NCBI GenBank assembly: GCA_900540735.1
Contig: UQHB01000027.1
Coordinates: forward strand, 1 to 33,980
Source: an uncultured Megasphaera sp.
GTDB lineage: Bacteria > Bacillota > Negativicutes > Veillonellales > Megasphaeraceae
Length of the DNA stretch: 33,980 bases
Reading direction: 5' to 3'
Positions within the stretch are counted from its first letter, which is position 1. Each line of letters begins with the position of its first letter. The notes below the pieces were generated by a model. That model saw only the letters and a program-made list of their open reading frames with translations. It made no database searches and had not been told where the DNA came from. Below are positions 5,940-12,418 of the stretch, piece by piece. The translations under genes were made by a program, and so were the position numbers.

Positions 5940-6122
5940 ATGTCACGAAAGTTTAGATTAGATATTGATGTACAAGGGGCAGAAGCCATTAATAAAAAAA
6001 TGGAAGAACTACAGGAAGCCTTAAATAAAGTCAGTCTAATTGCTCAAGATTTGGGAAGGATGGGGGCTGACGTACATCTGAAAATGCCGCCATATCCTTG
6101 GGAATACATAAAAAAAGAATAA
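5940..6122 (+). CDS. Small coiled-coil early protein
   Basis: 60 residues from ATG 5940, behind AAAGGAG; an upstream ATG at 5886 lacks a binding site. The start SRKFRLDIDVQGAEA is followed by an amphipathic helix (INKKMEELQEALNKVSLIAQ) that should form a coiled coil, and a short WEY-containing tail. No family recognised. It stands alone between the leftward genes at 5211 and 6158, and its stop overlaps a terminator acting on the opposite strand. Confidence 0.7.
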   Translation: MSRKFRLDIDVQGAEAINKKMEELQEALNKVSLIAQDLGRMGADVHLKMPPYPWEYIKKE

Positions 6123-6152
6123 TAAAAAGCCAGTGACAAAAAAGCCACTGGC
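6121..6152 (-). terminator. Leftward intrinsic terminator
   Basis: GCCAGTG (6129-6135) and CACTGGC (6146-6152) form a stem; only the reverse strand has a T run after it (TTTTTATT). It therefore serves a leftward transcript from the 6300 region. Confidence 0.75.
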
Positions 6153-6157
6153 AAAGC

Positions 6158-6313
6158 CTAACATAAACTGCCTTTTGTATCGCATCCGAAATGAGGAATG
6201 CCCTTTTCGATTTGTGCCGTCGCTGAAAATTGCAAAGTACGACCATCTTCTTGAATTTCCCTAAACGTTATTACGTGAACATTGCCGTGTTGGTAATAAG
6301 TGTCACCCCCTTC
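6158..6313 (-). pseudogene. Leftward small frame without a standard start, possibly frameshifted
   Basis: The frame ending at TAG 6160-6158 reads convincingly as protein (VITFREIQEDGRTLQFSATA, then IEKGIPHFGC) but has no ATG or GTG before an upstream in-frame stop. A GTG at 6305, placed near AAGGGGG, opens a neighbouring frame that stops after 11 codons. One indel between them would join both into about 50 residues. It has its own extended -10 promoter and a strong terminator, matching the other leftward genes. It is either a decayed gene, a sequencing frameshift, or a gene with an unusual start. Confidence 0.4.
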
Positions 6314-6340
6314 CTAAATAAGTATATCAAGAGGTGACAC
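6300..6340 (-). promoter_or_regulatory. Leftward promoter inside an inverted repeat
   Basis: Extended -10 TGaTATACT on the reverse strand (6329-6321), bracketed by GTGTCACC (6300-6307) and its complement GGTGACAC (6333-6340). The arms differ from the 5840/7396 repeat but the design, an inverted repeat around a leftward -10, is the same. Confidence 0.55.
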
Positions 6341-6371
6341 GCAACAGCAACACTGAAAGGAGGCAAGGCCA

Positions 6372-6653
6372 TTGTTTAGAAAAGATTATACAACTATTTC
6401 TGCTATTTTTGCTGAAATAGTGTTGGAGGTTATGACGACGATGATAGAGTGCAATTTACCTCAAAAATACATTACCAACATTTTCAATAAGGTTAAAGTC
6501 GAGCAAAGCGGTTTATCTGCCACATTTATTGGCGATGTAGAAAAAGCTTTTGTCACTGTTGCAGCCATAAAGGCCTTAGGGTTTTCCCGAAAAGCGCAAG
6601 ATTATTTAGCTGTGAATAAGCAAATTAATATAGATGAGGAGATGAGAAAATGA
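6372..6653 (+). CDS. Small hypothetical early protein
   Basis: 93 residues starting at TTG 6372, required because AAAGGAGG sits 8 nt upstream and no ATG is suitable. The sequence is soluble and mostly helical (IFAEIVLEVMTTMIECN; KAFVTVAAIKALGFSRKAQ). No family recognised. It overlaps the next gene by ATGA, so the two are translationally coupled. It looks like a normal early-operon accessory protein. Confidence 0.7.
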   Translation: MFRKDYTTISAIFAEIVLEVMTTMIECNLPQKYITNIFNKVKVEQSGLSATFIGDVEKAFVTVAAIKALGFSRKAQDYLAVNKQINIDEEMRK

Positions 6654-7078
6654 CGAGTTTTTATGCCGATTATACAACGAGCATGTTGCGACCAGATGAT
6701 GCATTCCAACGAAAACGGGAGCTCATCAAGAAAATCGCAAGCTGTCAACGTAATCGGATGTACCGGCTTTGCATTCGAGATTTTGAAGACACTAATATCG
6801 CTAGATGGCGCAGAAATGACAGATTATTACATCAACTAGCTGATGAATTGAGGGTATGTTTGGATACCGAATATGTCGTTTATATCGCCAAGGCAAAACG
6901 GGGACCTGATGACCAGATACCAATAAGCGAAAACGAAACATATTGGCAATTCTGGTGGAGAACAACAAAAGAAGAGTGGAAAGACATCGTACCAACATTG
7001 GCACGAGTGACTTTACTTAGTGCAGGCGCGGCTCTTATAACCAGTCTTTTAGCCATTGCGTTACTAAAGTGGTTATAA
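6650..7078 (+). CDS. Hypothetical protein with C-terminal membrane anchor
   Basis: 142 residues, coupled to the previous gene by ATGA. The soluble part (about 1-110) is rich in Arg, Lys and Trp and contains RKRELIKKIASCQRNRMYRL and YWQFWWRTTKEEWKDIV. One helix (about 115-140, TLLSAGAALITSLLAIALL) ends the protein. The last 44 bp overlap the convergent leftward gene at 7035, which also ends in a membrane helix. No family recognised. Confidence 0.7.
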   Translation: MTSFYADYTTSMLRPDDAFQRKRELIKKIASCQRNRMYRLCIRDFEDTNIARWRRNDRLLHQLADELRVCLDTEYVVYIAKAKRGPDDQIPISENETYWQFWWRTTKEEWKDIVPTLARVTLLSAGAALITSLLAIALLKWL

Positions 7079-7385
7079 CAGATACAGCAAAAGAAATCAA
7101 AGCCGGAAATAAAAAGAATAGCTCAAGGTATTTTTTCCAGTACCATTTATAAGAATAGCCCAATTCAGTAGGTTTAAGCGATTGCCAGCTTTCGATGTAT
7201 CCATTGTCAATGAGATGCTGAATCATGTCACGGAAATGGTCATTCTTAAAATCTTCTTGATGGGCAAGTTCAAAGTCTTTACTGGTTTGATAACCATAAA
7301 AGCCGCTTTTCTTATAAAGTGTATTCAGTTCTTTCATAATAGCCGCAAGCTCAGGCCGCAGAAAAATTATTTTTTCTTTTTTCAT
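7035..7385 (-). CDS. Leftward moron protein with C-terminal membrane anchor
   Basis: 116 residues from ATG 7385, preceded by AAAGGGG; an in-frame ATG at 7403 lies inside the promoter repeat. The N-terminal domain (about 1-75) with HFRDMIQHLIDNGYIESWQS and PTELGYSYKWYW resembles a small winged helix, and one helix lies at about 85-110 (LFFLFPALISFAVSVITTLV). No named family recognised. Its promoter is identical over 25 bp to that of the leftward gene at 5211, so both should be expressed together, probably in the lysogen. It overlaps the rightward gene 6650 tail to tail. Confidence 0.7.
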   Translation of the reverse strand: MKKEKIIFLRPELAAIMKELNTLYKKSGFYGYQTSKDFELAHQEDFKNDHFRDMIQHLIDNGYIESWQSLKPTELGYSYKWYWKKYLELFFLFPALISFAVSVITTLVTQWLKDWL

Positions 7386-7395
7386 TATATTAACC

Positions 7396-7420
7396 CCTTT
7401 CATGATGATTATATCATGAG
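7396..7420 (-). promoter_or_regulatory. Moron promoter-operator, copy 2
   Basis: The same 25 bp as at 5840-5864, with TCATGAT/ATCATGA arms at 7400-7419 around the extended -10 TGaTATAAT. The flanks on both sides differ, so only the regulatory module is conserved. Confidence 0.75.
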
Positions 7421-7453
7421 AAAATCAACTCATACCAGAAAGGAGACAACAAC

Positions 7454-7780
7454 ATGCCAACTGATGAAAGTGATATCCCACAAGGAACCATTGTTTTATC
7501 AAGCGGTAATCAATGCCTTGGAACGTTAGGGGAAAGTATTGGAGGCATAAAAGATGTGCAGTGTACTGCAATCGAGCCGACAGAATCTCGGATGCCAGAA
7601 CTTAAAGGCACGGCTACGATAGGAAAGTTTAAGCCTGTAGGGAAGCGGCCGCGTCAGATTCTTAAGGCGTTGCGCTTTAGCCGTAGGCCATATTATCCGT
7701 GGGACAAGCTATTGAGAGACGCAATACAATCAAACGAATTAGAAAGAATATCATTTAAACTTAACGTTCAGCCTTTATAA
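7454..7780 (+). CDS. Hypothetical early protein
   Basis: 108 residues behind AAAGGAG. The first half (QGTIVLSSGNQCLGTLGESI, then TIGKFKPVG) looks like a small strand-rich fold. The second half is basic (KRPRQILKALRFSRRPYYPW). No family recognised. It restarts the rightward series after the leftward gene at 7035 and is followed by a 46-residue gene 13 nt on. Confidence 0.65.
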   Translation: MPTDESDIPQGTIVLSSGNQCLGTLGESIGGIKDVQCTAIEPTESRMPELKGTATIGKFKPVGKRPRQILKALRFSRRPYYPWDKLLRDAIQSNELERISFKLNVQPL

Positions 7781-7793
7781 AGGAGGGGGAAGC

Positions 7794-7934
7794 ATGAAAT
7801 ACACCGTAAAGGTAACGTGCCGCAATGACGAAGCAGCGGCGCAAAAGGCTATTCATACGTTAGCCGAAATGGTCCAAAATGGCGAACTCGTCGTTACTAC
7901 TGAAGACGCCAAAGAAACAGAAAAATCAGCATAG
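7794..7934 (+). CDS. 46-residue hypothetical protein
   Basis: ATG 7794 follows AAAGGAGGGGG. The sequence KYTVKVTCRNDEAAAQKAIH, then LAEMVQNGELVVTTEDA, has a strand-helix-strand pattern with a charged tail. Tight spacing to both neighbours and a strong ribosome binding site support a real gene. No family recognised. Confidence 0.65.
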   Translation: MKYTVKVTCRNDEAAAQKAIHTLAEMVQNGELVVTTEDAKETEKSA

Positions 7935-7945
7935 GAGGTGGAATC

Positions 7946-8266
7946 ATGAAAATTAAAACTGTCGAATTGCCCGCACAAATACGAGTAAAGAAGAAGCGGC
8001 GGCCCCAGGCATTTAGAAATCTATTCCTTTGTGCATTGGTCGTTGCGCCGCTCGTCGGCTGGTATATGGGTTATGAACCATCACGCCCACCGTTACGACC
8101 GATACAATATTACACTGTACAAGACGGGGATACCCTTTGGAGTATTGCCGGGCAGTATTCTGATGACACACAGGATATACGGGACGTATATTATCGCATT
8201 ATGAAAGAAAATGATGCTGATGCGGGCAGTTTAAAGCCAGGGCAGACGCTTGTTATCCGTAAATGA
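7946..8266 (+). CDS. Membrane-anchored LysM protein (YneA-like layout)
   Basis: 106 residues; AGGAGGTGG precedes ATG 7946. A basic start is followed by one helix at about 24-43 (LFLCALVVAPLVGWYMGY), a Pro-rich linker, and a LysM domain at about 55-105 (YYTVQDGDTLWSIAGQYSDD to LKPGQTLVIRK). LysM binds peptidoglycan. Anchor plus LysM and this size match YneA-type cell-division suppressors made in the SOS response, and some spore or phage envelope proteins. It sits in the early operon, far from lysis genes, so altering host division is more likely than lysis; that is inference. Confidence 0.85.
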   Translation: MKIKTVELPAQIRVKKKRRPQAFRNLFLCALVVAPLVGWYMGYEPSRPPLRPIQYYTVQDGDTLWSIAGQYSDDTQDIRDVYYRIMKENDADAGSLKPGQTLVIRK

Positions 8267-8275
8267 AATAAAAAA

Positions 8276-8338
8276 GGCTCTACGCTGCGCCAACAGTGTA
8301 GAGCCAAAAAGGAAAAACGAATTTAAGTTATTATAGCA
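8276..8338 (-). ncRNA. Possible small antisense-strand RNA with intrinsic terminator
   Basis: A stem of GGCTCTAC (8276-8283) and GTAGAGCC (8298-8305), with CTG/CAG inside, is followed by six T only on the reverse strand. On that strand TGcTATAAT (8338-8330) lies just upstream, giving a transcript of about 50 nt with no coding frame. Alternatively the hairpin merely ends or protects the rightward message after the LysM gene. Confidence 0.35.
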
Positions 8339-8360
8339 TAATCCAAGGAGTGTGGGAAGT

Positions 8361-8552
8361 ATGTGGATGGAAAAAGCAGAAGAAATATTATCAACAAGAT
8401 TACAGAATCTTGTGCGTAACAAGCTACTAAGTGAAGAGTCAAGGACGGAGCAAATGATTGCCGTTACAGACGCATTGATTCGTTTAGAAAATTTAAAAAT
8501 CGAGAAACAGCAAAATGAAAAATTCCAACAGTGGGAGCAAAGTATTCAATAA
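8361..8552 (+). CDS. Small helical hypothetical protein
   Basis: 63 residues from ATG 8361 (AAGGAG 10 nt upstream; ATG 8367 is an alternative). Nearly all helix: EKAEEILSTRLQNLVRNKLL and ALIRLENLKIEKQQNEKFQQ, probably a coiled coil. The end overlaps the next gene by 38 bp in another frame. No family recognised. Confidence 0.65.
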   Translation: MWMEKAEEILSTRLQNLVRNKLLSEESRTEQMIAVTDALIRLENLKIEKQQNEKFQQWEQSIQ

Positions 8553-8826
8553 GGTATATTGCGCAAAATGTCATAAAGGGGCGAACAGTTTTATTGTTTG
8601 CCCCCTTTGTGGTAATCAAGGTATTTGTATGGACCATTGCCCGACGTGTCCGTATTTTGCAGGTACGCTCGAATGGCAATGTTTGTACAGGAGTAAACAG
8701 ATTCATAGCATGCCGGTGGCGACCCCACACCATACCAGAGGGAGCCAGGCCGTAGCCCAATTTAGGGAACGGATGCGGAAAATTGATGAAAATGTAAAGG
8801 AGAATAAATATGGAAAATTTAGATAA
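8515..8826 (+). CDS. Cys-rich zinc-ribbon-like protein
   Basis: 103 residues with paired cysteines at the N-terminus: CAKC, CPLC, GICMDHC and CPTC, enough for two zinc sites. The rest is basic and helical (QAVAQFRERMRKIDENVKEN). The ribosome binding site is weak and the start overlaps the previous gene, so translation is probably coupled. It is the first of several Cys-rich proteins in this operon. A nucleic-acid or protein-binding adaptor is likely; no family name is assigned. Confidence 0.65.
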   Translation: MKNSNSGSKVFNKVYCAKCHKGANSFIVCPLCGNQGICMDHCPTCPYFAGTLEWQCLYRSKQIHSMPVATPHHTRGSQAVAQFRERMRKIDENVKENKYGKFR

Positions 8827-9085
8827 GCAATCTATGGTAGAACGGAGCCGGGTTATCAATATGACTAAGGCAGAACGGTTTGACTATTATCATGAAATGG
8901 CGAAAAAAGTAGTGGATCAATTAGAAGATAGTCATTTTGCACTTATTCGGCAAGAACGGAATACCTTTCTGGATTTGCTGAAATTAGAGTTTATTCATCG
9001 GTTTGGCGGGACGGAGACGACGACAGATGAAGCGGCTAACATGATGCTGCAACTGACAAAAGAATTGAAACGGCGGTTCTTTTAG
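8810..9085 (+). CDS. Small helical hypothetical protein
   Basis: 91 residues behind AAAGGAG, overlapping the zinc-ribbon gene by 17 bp. Acidic/basic helices throughout (AERFDYYHEMAKKVVDQLED; AANMMLQLTKELKRR). No family recognised. Position and coupling mark it as an ordinary early-operon gene. Confidence 0.65.
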   Translation: MENLDKQSMVERSRVINMTKAERFDYYHEMAKKVVDQLEDSHFALIRQERNTFLDLLKLEFIHRFGGTETTTDEAANMMLQLTKELKRRFF

Positions 9086-9097
9086 GGAGGAATACGA

Positions 9098-9382
9098 ATG
9101 GAGATACAAAGCATTAGTTATATTATTCCTATGAAACCACTGGTATACGGTTTCATTGCTCATGAGTGTTGTAATATATTGCTTCGACCTATCCAATGTA
9201 TGAAAGCAGGGGAATATATTTTATTCCAAGAGATAACCACACAGGGGCGGAAAACCGGCAAAGAAACGCTCGTAGAAATCAAAGAGATTGTAAAAAATAA
9301 GCCTCAGAAAGAATTGATTATATTTCAGAAAGTGAGGACAGCACATGTTAGAAAAAACCAAACGCATACGACTACACGGTAA
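9098..9382 (+). CDS. Hypothetical protein, possibly ASCH/DUF3850-like
   Basis: 94 residues behind GGGAGG. The core MKAGEYILFQEITTQGRKTG, then ETLVEIKEIV, resembles the middle of small ASCH/DUF3850-type RNA-binding folds (a G-x-hydrophobic strand, then a charged turn, then V-x-I), but the usual HELK start is missing. I give this only as a possibility. The 3' end overlaps the HNH gene by 38 bp. Confidence 0.55.
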   Translation: MEIQSISYIIPMKPLVYGFIAHECCNILLRPIQCMKAGEYILFQEITTQGRKTGKETLVEIKEIVKNKPQKELIIFQKVRTAHVRKNQTHTTTR

Positions 9383-9644
9383 AAAGCTCAAAGAGCTGAA
9401 TGATTACATTTATGAACGTGATGGTCATTGTTGTGCAGTATGTGGCGCCTATGTAGAGCCGGGAACAAAATTTCACCACGAACCGCCAGGTCGATATAAG
9501 TCTGACGAAAAGGAAAAAGGCGTGCTATTATGCCCACATTGCCACGACAGGCGTCATAATGGCAACGAATCACGGACGATTCAGGGCTTAGTTGTCGCAT
9601 ATTTACAGCAATTATATGGAGAGAAGGGAGCGAAGAAAGAATGA
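9345..9644 (+). CDS. HNH-type nuclease-like protein
   Basis: 99 residues. Motif order is YERDGHCCAVCGAYV (zinc pair), then FHHEPPGR (catalytic His pair), then LLCPHCHDRRHNGN (second zinc pair and a His). This is the compact HNH pattern, with about 38 residues between the cysteine pairs. It sits among early genes, not beside the terminase, unlike the second HNH gene at 13873. It may be a nicking enzyme or a DNA-binding remnant. It ends by coupling (ATGA) to the next gene. Confidence 0.75.
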   Translation: MLEKTKRIRLHGKKLKELNDYIYERDGHCCAVCGAYVEPGTKFHHEPPGRYKSDEKEKGVLLCPHCHDRRHNGNESRTIQGLVVAYLQQLYGEKGAKKE

Positions 9645-9988
9645 AAATGTATTATGTGTCTCATCCTTTTACAGGTACGGAGAAAGAAAATCGCTTAGAT
9701 GCTCAATTTACTACTGCATTATTACAAATGCAAGAAGAATATAAACATATTTATTTTTTTAATCCCTTAGACGCGTTGAGAGCACAGGGTGCAGCCGAAT
9801 TATCATATGACGAAGTTATGGAATGTGCTTTAGAAATGATACGGCGCGCGGATGCGGTCGTCATGGCAGGACATTGGACTAAAAGCAAAGGATGCTCTAA
9901 GGAGTTTATGATGGCGCAAAACTTAAATCTCCCAATTTTCCAAGCTATGAACGGTAAATTGATACCGCTTAAGCCGGCATATAAATAG
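9641..9988 (+). CDS. DUF4406, nucleoside 2-deoxyribosyltransferase-like protein
   Basis: 115 residues starting MKMYYVSHPFTGTEKENRLD, the usual DUF4406 opening. The central RRADAVVMAGHWTKSKGCSK and EFMMAQNLNLPI match the strand-loop-helix of the deoxyribosyltransferase fold. Members are common in phage early regions; a nucleotide-salvage or ligand-binding role is assumed from the fold but not shown. Coupled to the HNH gene by a 4-bp overlap. Confidence 0.8.
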   Translation: MKMYYVSHPFTGTEKENRLDAQFTTALLQMQEEYKHIYFFNPLDALRAQGAAELSYDEVMECALEMIRRADAVVMAGHWTKSKGCSKEFMMAQNLNLPIFQAMNGKLIPLKPAYK

Positions 9989-10022
9989 CGCTTTATGATG
10001 CTGTTTGTAATAGGAGCCAAGT

Positions 10023-10235
10023 ATGAAACGCTGTTGGTATTGTCATAAGCCCCTCAAAGGGATGTATGACTTAGTTGTTACGATTAATGGCGACCGGCGC
10101 CCTGTATGCCATGATGACCGGAATTGCAAGCCTGGCATGGGAATCAAATGCTGGGGAAAGCGTCCGACATCAAAGAAACGGCCTAAGAATGGAGCGTTAC
10201 ATAGACAAAAAGAACGAGGTGGAGTAGATGAGTAA
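10023..10235 (+). CDS. Small Cys-rich basic protein
   Basis: 70 residues behind AGGAG. CWYCHKPLKG, then PVCHDDRNCKPG and KCWGKRP provide a probable zinc site, followed by a very basic tail (KRPTSKKRPKNGALHRQK) suited to nucleic-acid binding. It overlaps the next gene by 8 bp. No family name assigned. Confidence 0.65.
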   Translation: MKRCWYCHKPLKGMYDLVVTINGDRRPVCHDDRNCKPGMGIKCWGKRPTSKKRPKNGALHRQKERGGVDE

Positions 10236-10506
10236 ACAGATTTGTATTGGATGCAAACGGAAATTTTCCAATGAAGCACCGACTTTATTGTGTGATGATT
10301 GCTATGAGAAATATAAAGCTAATCTACAGCAGGAAAAGCAACCAGGACGTTGCCCTGTATGTGGGGGAAGTGTCCAGTATAGCCCGTTTTATGAAAAATT
10401 GTTTTTTGCCGGTACGATGGCATGTTCTGACAAATGTAAACGTATTGCCCGAATCGTGAAGCATCGGATGCAAAAGGAGGCGGAACAGCATGACAGGAAT
10501 ATGTAA
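10228..10506 (+). CDS. Cys-rich double zinc-ribbon-like protein
   Basis: 92 residues behind GAGGTGGAG. Four cysteine pairs: CIGCKRKF, CDDCYEKY, CPVCGGSVQY and CSDKCKR, fitting two zinc ribbons. The C-terminus is a basic helix. It overlaps both neighbours and is coupled to them. Probably a nucleic-acid-associated accessory protein. Confidence 0.65.
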   Translation: MSKQICIGCKRKFSNEAPTLLCDDCYEKYKANLQQEKQPGRCPVCGGSVQYSPFYEKLFFAGTMACSDKCKRIARIVKHRMQKEAEQHDRNM

Positions 10507-10894
10507 GATTTGCCATAAACAATATGAACAGCGGAAACGGTCACAAAAGTTATGTATGGCGTGTCGTATGCGTTTAACCCAAAAATATAAAAAAGCAAGA
10601 GACGTATACGAGCAAACGAAAGAAACGCCGAAAAGATGTGTTATATGTGGAGCTGTAAGAAAGAAAAAAACGCATCGGTATACATGTTCCGTTGCATGTG
10701 CTGAAAATCTACGATTAGTGCAGTCCAATATGCGAGCTAGTGAATATAGCACTATGCCGCACCCTGAACCCGTGAAAGTAAAGCCCAAACCATATACATG
10801 TCATCATGAAAATCTGGACGCATGTATTGCCGCGGCTAAGGCTAAAGGACTAACGTATGGTGAATATATGAGTCAGCGTATGAGTCATATATGA
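10490..10894 (+). CDS. Cys-rich zinc-binding protein with C-terminal helical domain
   Basis: 134 residues behind AAAGGAGG. CKICHKQY and CMACRMRL form one probable zinc site; CVICGAVRKKK and CSVACAENL form a second. A Pro-rich linker (HPEPVKVKPKP) leads to a C-terminal piece, ACIAAAKAKGLTYGEYMSQR, typical of small phage proteins. Third in a row of Cys-rich genes with overlapping ends. Confidence 0.65.
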   Translation: MTGICKICHKQYEQRKRSQKLCMACRMRLTQKYKKARDVYEQTKETPKRCVICGAVRKKKTHRYTCSVACAENLRLVQSNMRASEYSTMPHPEPVKVKPKPYTCHHENLDACIAAAKAKGLTYGEYMSQRMSHI

Positions 10895-10911
10895 GTCAAT
10901 GGAGGTAAAAA

Positions 10912-11151
10912 ATGAATACTAAATGGATAAGCGTGAAAGATAGAGAAACATTGCCGAACGCGGATAAAAAGGAGTCATTTTTTTCGGTCGACATCTTGAT
11001 GACGATAGAAAACAAAGAAGATAAAAGCAAGAGGGTTGCTGTCGGATATTTGGCCTATGAACAAAATGAATGGGTTGAGTATGGTTCAACCTTGGATGAA
11101 ATGGAACGCGTTACGGCGTGGATGCCGCTACCTGAACCATGGAATGGTTAG
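10912..11151 (+). CDS. DUF551 protein
   Basis: 79 residues behind GGAGG. It opens TKWISVKDRETLPNADKKES and ends VTAWMPLPEPWNG, the two hallmarks of DUF551 (WISVxDRLP and WMPLPEPP). Common in phage early regions; function unknown. It is followed by a 111-bp gap with a hairpin before the Rep gene. Confidence 0.85.
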   Translation: MNTKWISVKDRETLPNADKKESFFSVDILMTIENKEDKSKRVAVGYLAYEQNEWVEYGSTLDEMERVTAWMPLPEPWNG

Positions 11152-11223
11152 ATTAACATATATAGAAGCTCTTTTTTGCCGGGGTCATCCCGGCATGGGG
11201 GCTTGTAATGGGTATTAACATAT
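11152..11223. other. Hairpin between direct repeats upstream of rep; candidate replication origin
   Basis: GCCGGG (11178-11183), loop GTCAT, CCCGGC (11189-11194), with outer AAGC/GCTT able to extend it. It is flanked by exact copies of ATTAACATAT at 11152-11161 and 11214-11223. No T run follows, so it is not a typical terminator. A cruciform next to an HUH initiator gene is what a nick site looks like. The gap holds no gene. Confidence 0.4.
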
Positions 11224-11262
11224 CGACGGTATGAAAAAATAATGGTAGGAGTTTTTTTTATT

Positions 11263-12159
11263 ATGGCAGTTGCAAAAGGGTTTATCAGAGAAAAAACAAT
11301 AACATGTGGTCCACATTACCAAGAAGTGGATTTATATGTTGTACCTGATAAAAAGAGACGAGGACAAAGAGAAGCATTCAAACAGCCTTCATCTGCAAAG
11401 CAAATTGTTGCCAATATAAAGAAATCCCGCAGATATTTCATACAGCTCGTAAATACCAACTTTGGCTGGGGCGATTATTGCCTCCATTGTACGTATAGCC
11501 CTGCAAACATGCCGAAAACCATCGAGGAAGCGGAACGTCAGGTTACGAATTTCATGCGTCGTATTAAGGCGCGACGTAAAAAATTAGGATTGCCAGAGCC
11601 AACCTATATTATCATCACGGAATACCGGACAAAGCCGGATGGTACACCTACCCGAATCCACCATCATATTTTGATTGACGGAAAAATGGACAGAGATGAA
11701 ATCAAAAAGCTTTGGAAATGCCGACATCGGAAAGGTGAAAAAATAGACCGGCCTCTTGGCACCATCAATATTGACGAACTGCAACCTGATGAATACGGAT
11801 TAGAAGCATTAGCTCGGTATTTAACGAAAGGGCTGACGGGAAAAAAGATGTGGCACCCGTCTAAAAATTTAAAAAAGCCACAGGTACGCAAAAACGACTA
11901 TAAGTATAGCCATAAGAAAATCAATGAGCTCGCGCAGATGACCGATTGTGCAGCTCTTTGGCAAAAAATGTATCCCGGCTATTTGTTGACCGAAGCGACA
12001 GCCCAATATACAGACGAAGCAGGCTGGCATATTACGGTCAAAATGAGGCGGGACATTTATACGCCATTATGGAGAAAGGAGAAGTATCATGGCAAAAAGT
12101 CACAACGATCCAACAGCAGACCGAGCCATCGCGCGCGTGATGCGGCAAGAGAAAATTAG
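11263..12159 (+). CDS. HUH rolling-circle-type replication initiator
   Basis: 298 residues from ATG 11263 (TAGGAG 11 nt upstream; ATG 11242 would place that site inside the gene). The domain resembles the G2P/REP_ORF2 class: CLHCTYSPANMP (70s), YIIITEYRTKPDGTPTRIHH (115-134) with the His cluster H133-H135 as metal-binding HUH motif, and LARYLTKGLTGKK (183-195) with Y186 as the likely nucleophile. It nicks one strand and stays bound to the 5' end, starting replication. No helicase, primase or recombinase occurs in the window, so it is probably the main phage replication protein, as gpA is in P2. The basic C-terminus overlaps the next gene. Confidence 0.85.
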   Translation: MAVAKGFIREKTITCGPHYQEVDLYVVPDKKRRGQREAFKQPSSAKQIVANIKKSRRYFIQLVNTNFGWGDYCLHCTYSPANMPKTIEEAERQVTNFMRRIKARRKKLGLPEPTYIIITEYRTKPDGTPTRIHHHILIDGKMDRDEIKKLWKCRHRKGEKIDRPLGTINIDELQPDEYGLEALARYLTKGLTGKKMWHPSKNLKKPQVRKNDYKYSHKKINELAQMTDCAALWQKMYPGYLLTEATAQYTDEAGWHITVKMRRDIYTPLWRKEKYHGKKSQRSNSRPSHRARDAAREN

Positions 12160-12253
12160 AAAAGAACTGTTTAAGCGTGCAATCGAAATGATGGCACGTG
12201 TAGCAGGCTATAAAATTACCGTAACATTTGTCGAAAAAACAGCAATCAAATAA
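12089..12253 (+). CDS. Small basic protein overlapping the rep end
   Basis: 54 residues from ATG 12089 behind AAAGGAG, starting 71 bp inside rep in another frame. Sequence SHNDPTADRAIARVMRQEKI, then an amphipathic basic helix and a strand (GYKITVTFVEKT). The rep frame in the overlap encodes only a low-complexity basic tail, so the overlap costs little. No family recognised. Confidence 0.65.
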   Translation: MAKSHNDPTADRAIARVMRQEKIRKELFKRAIEMMARVAGYKITVTFVEKTAIK

Positions 12254-12286
12254 TATAAGCACGCATTTTTCAAAAGAAGGTGAAGT

Positions 12287-12415
12287 ATGATATTATTAAA
12301 ACAAAAGCATGACGGCCTTGATTTTTGGCGAGGCCTCATGAATGCAATAATTATGAGCACCGGACTATGGGCTGTTATTATTGCCATACTATTTTTTATA
12401 TTGGGAGAACTGTAG
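12287..12415 (+). CDS. 42-residue single-pass membrane protein
   Basis: ATG 12287 behind AAGAAGGTG. A short polar start with DFWRGLMNAIIMS is followed by one helix (LWAVIIAILFFILGEL) at the C-terminus. Spacing to the next gene is 3 bp, so it shares its message. Function unknown. Confidence 0.6.
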   Translation: MILLKQKHDGLDFWRGLMNAIIMSTGLWAVIIAILFFILGEL

Positions 12416-12418
12416 ATT

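Noticed and set aside
6129..6152. Rightward terminator after the coiled-coil gene
   Set aside because: The T run lies only on the reverse strand, so it serves leftward transcription.
10324..10788. Leftward open frame of 154 codons
   Set aside because: Antisense to two overlapping zinc-ribbon genes with good binding sites; Cys/Phe-rich composition mirrors them.
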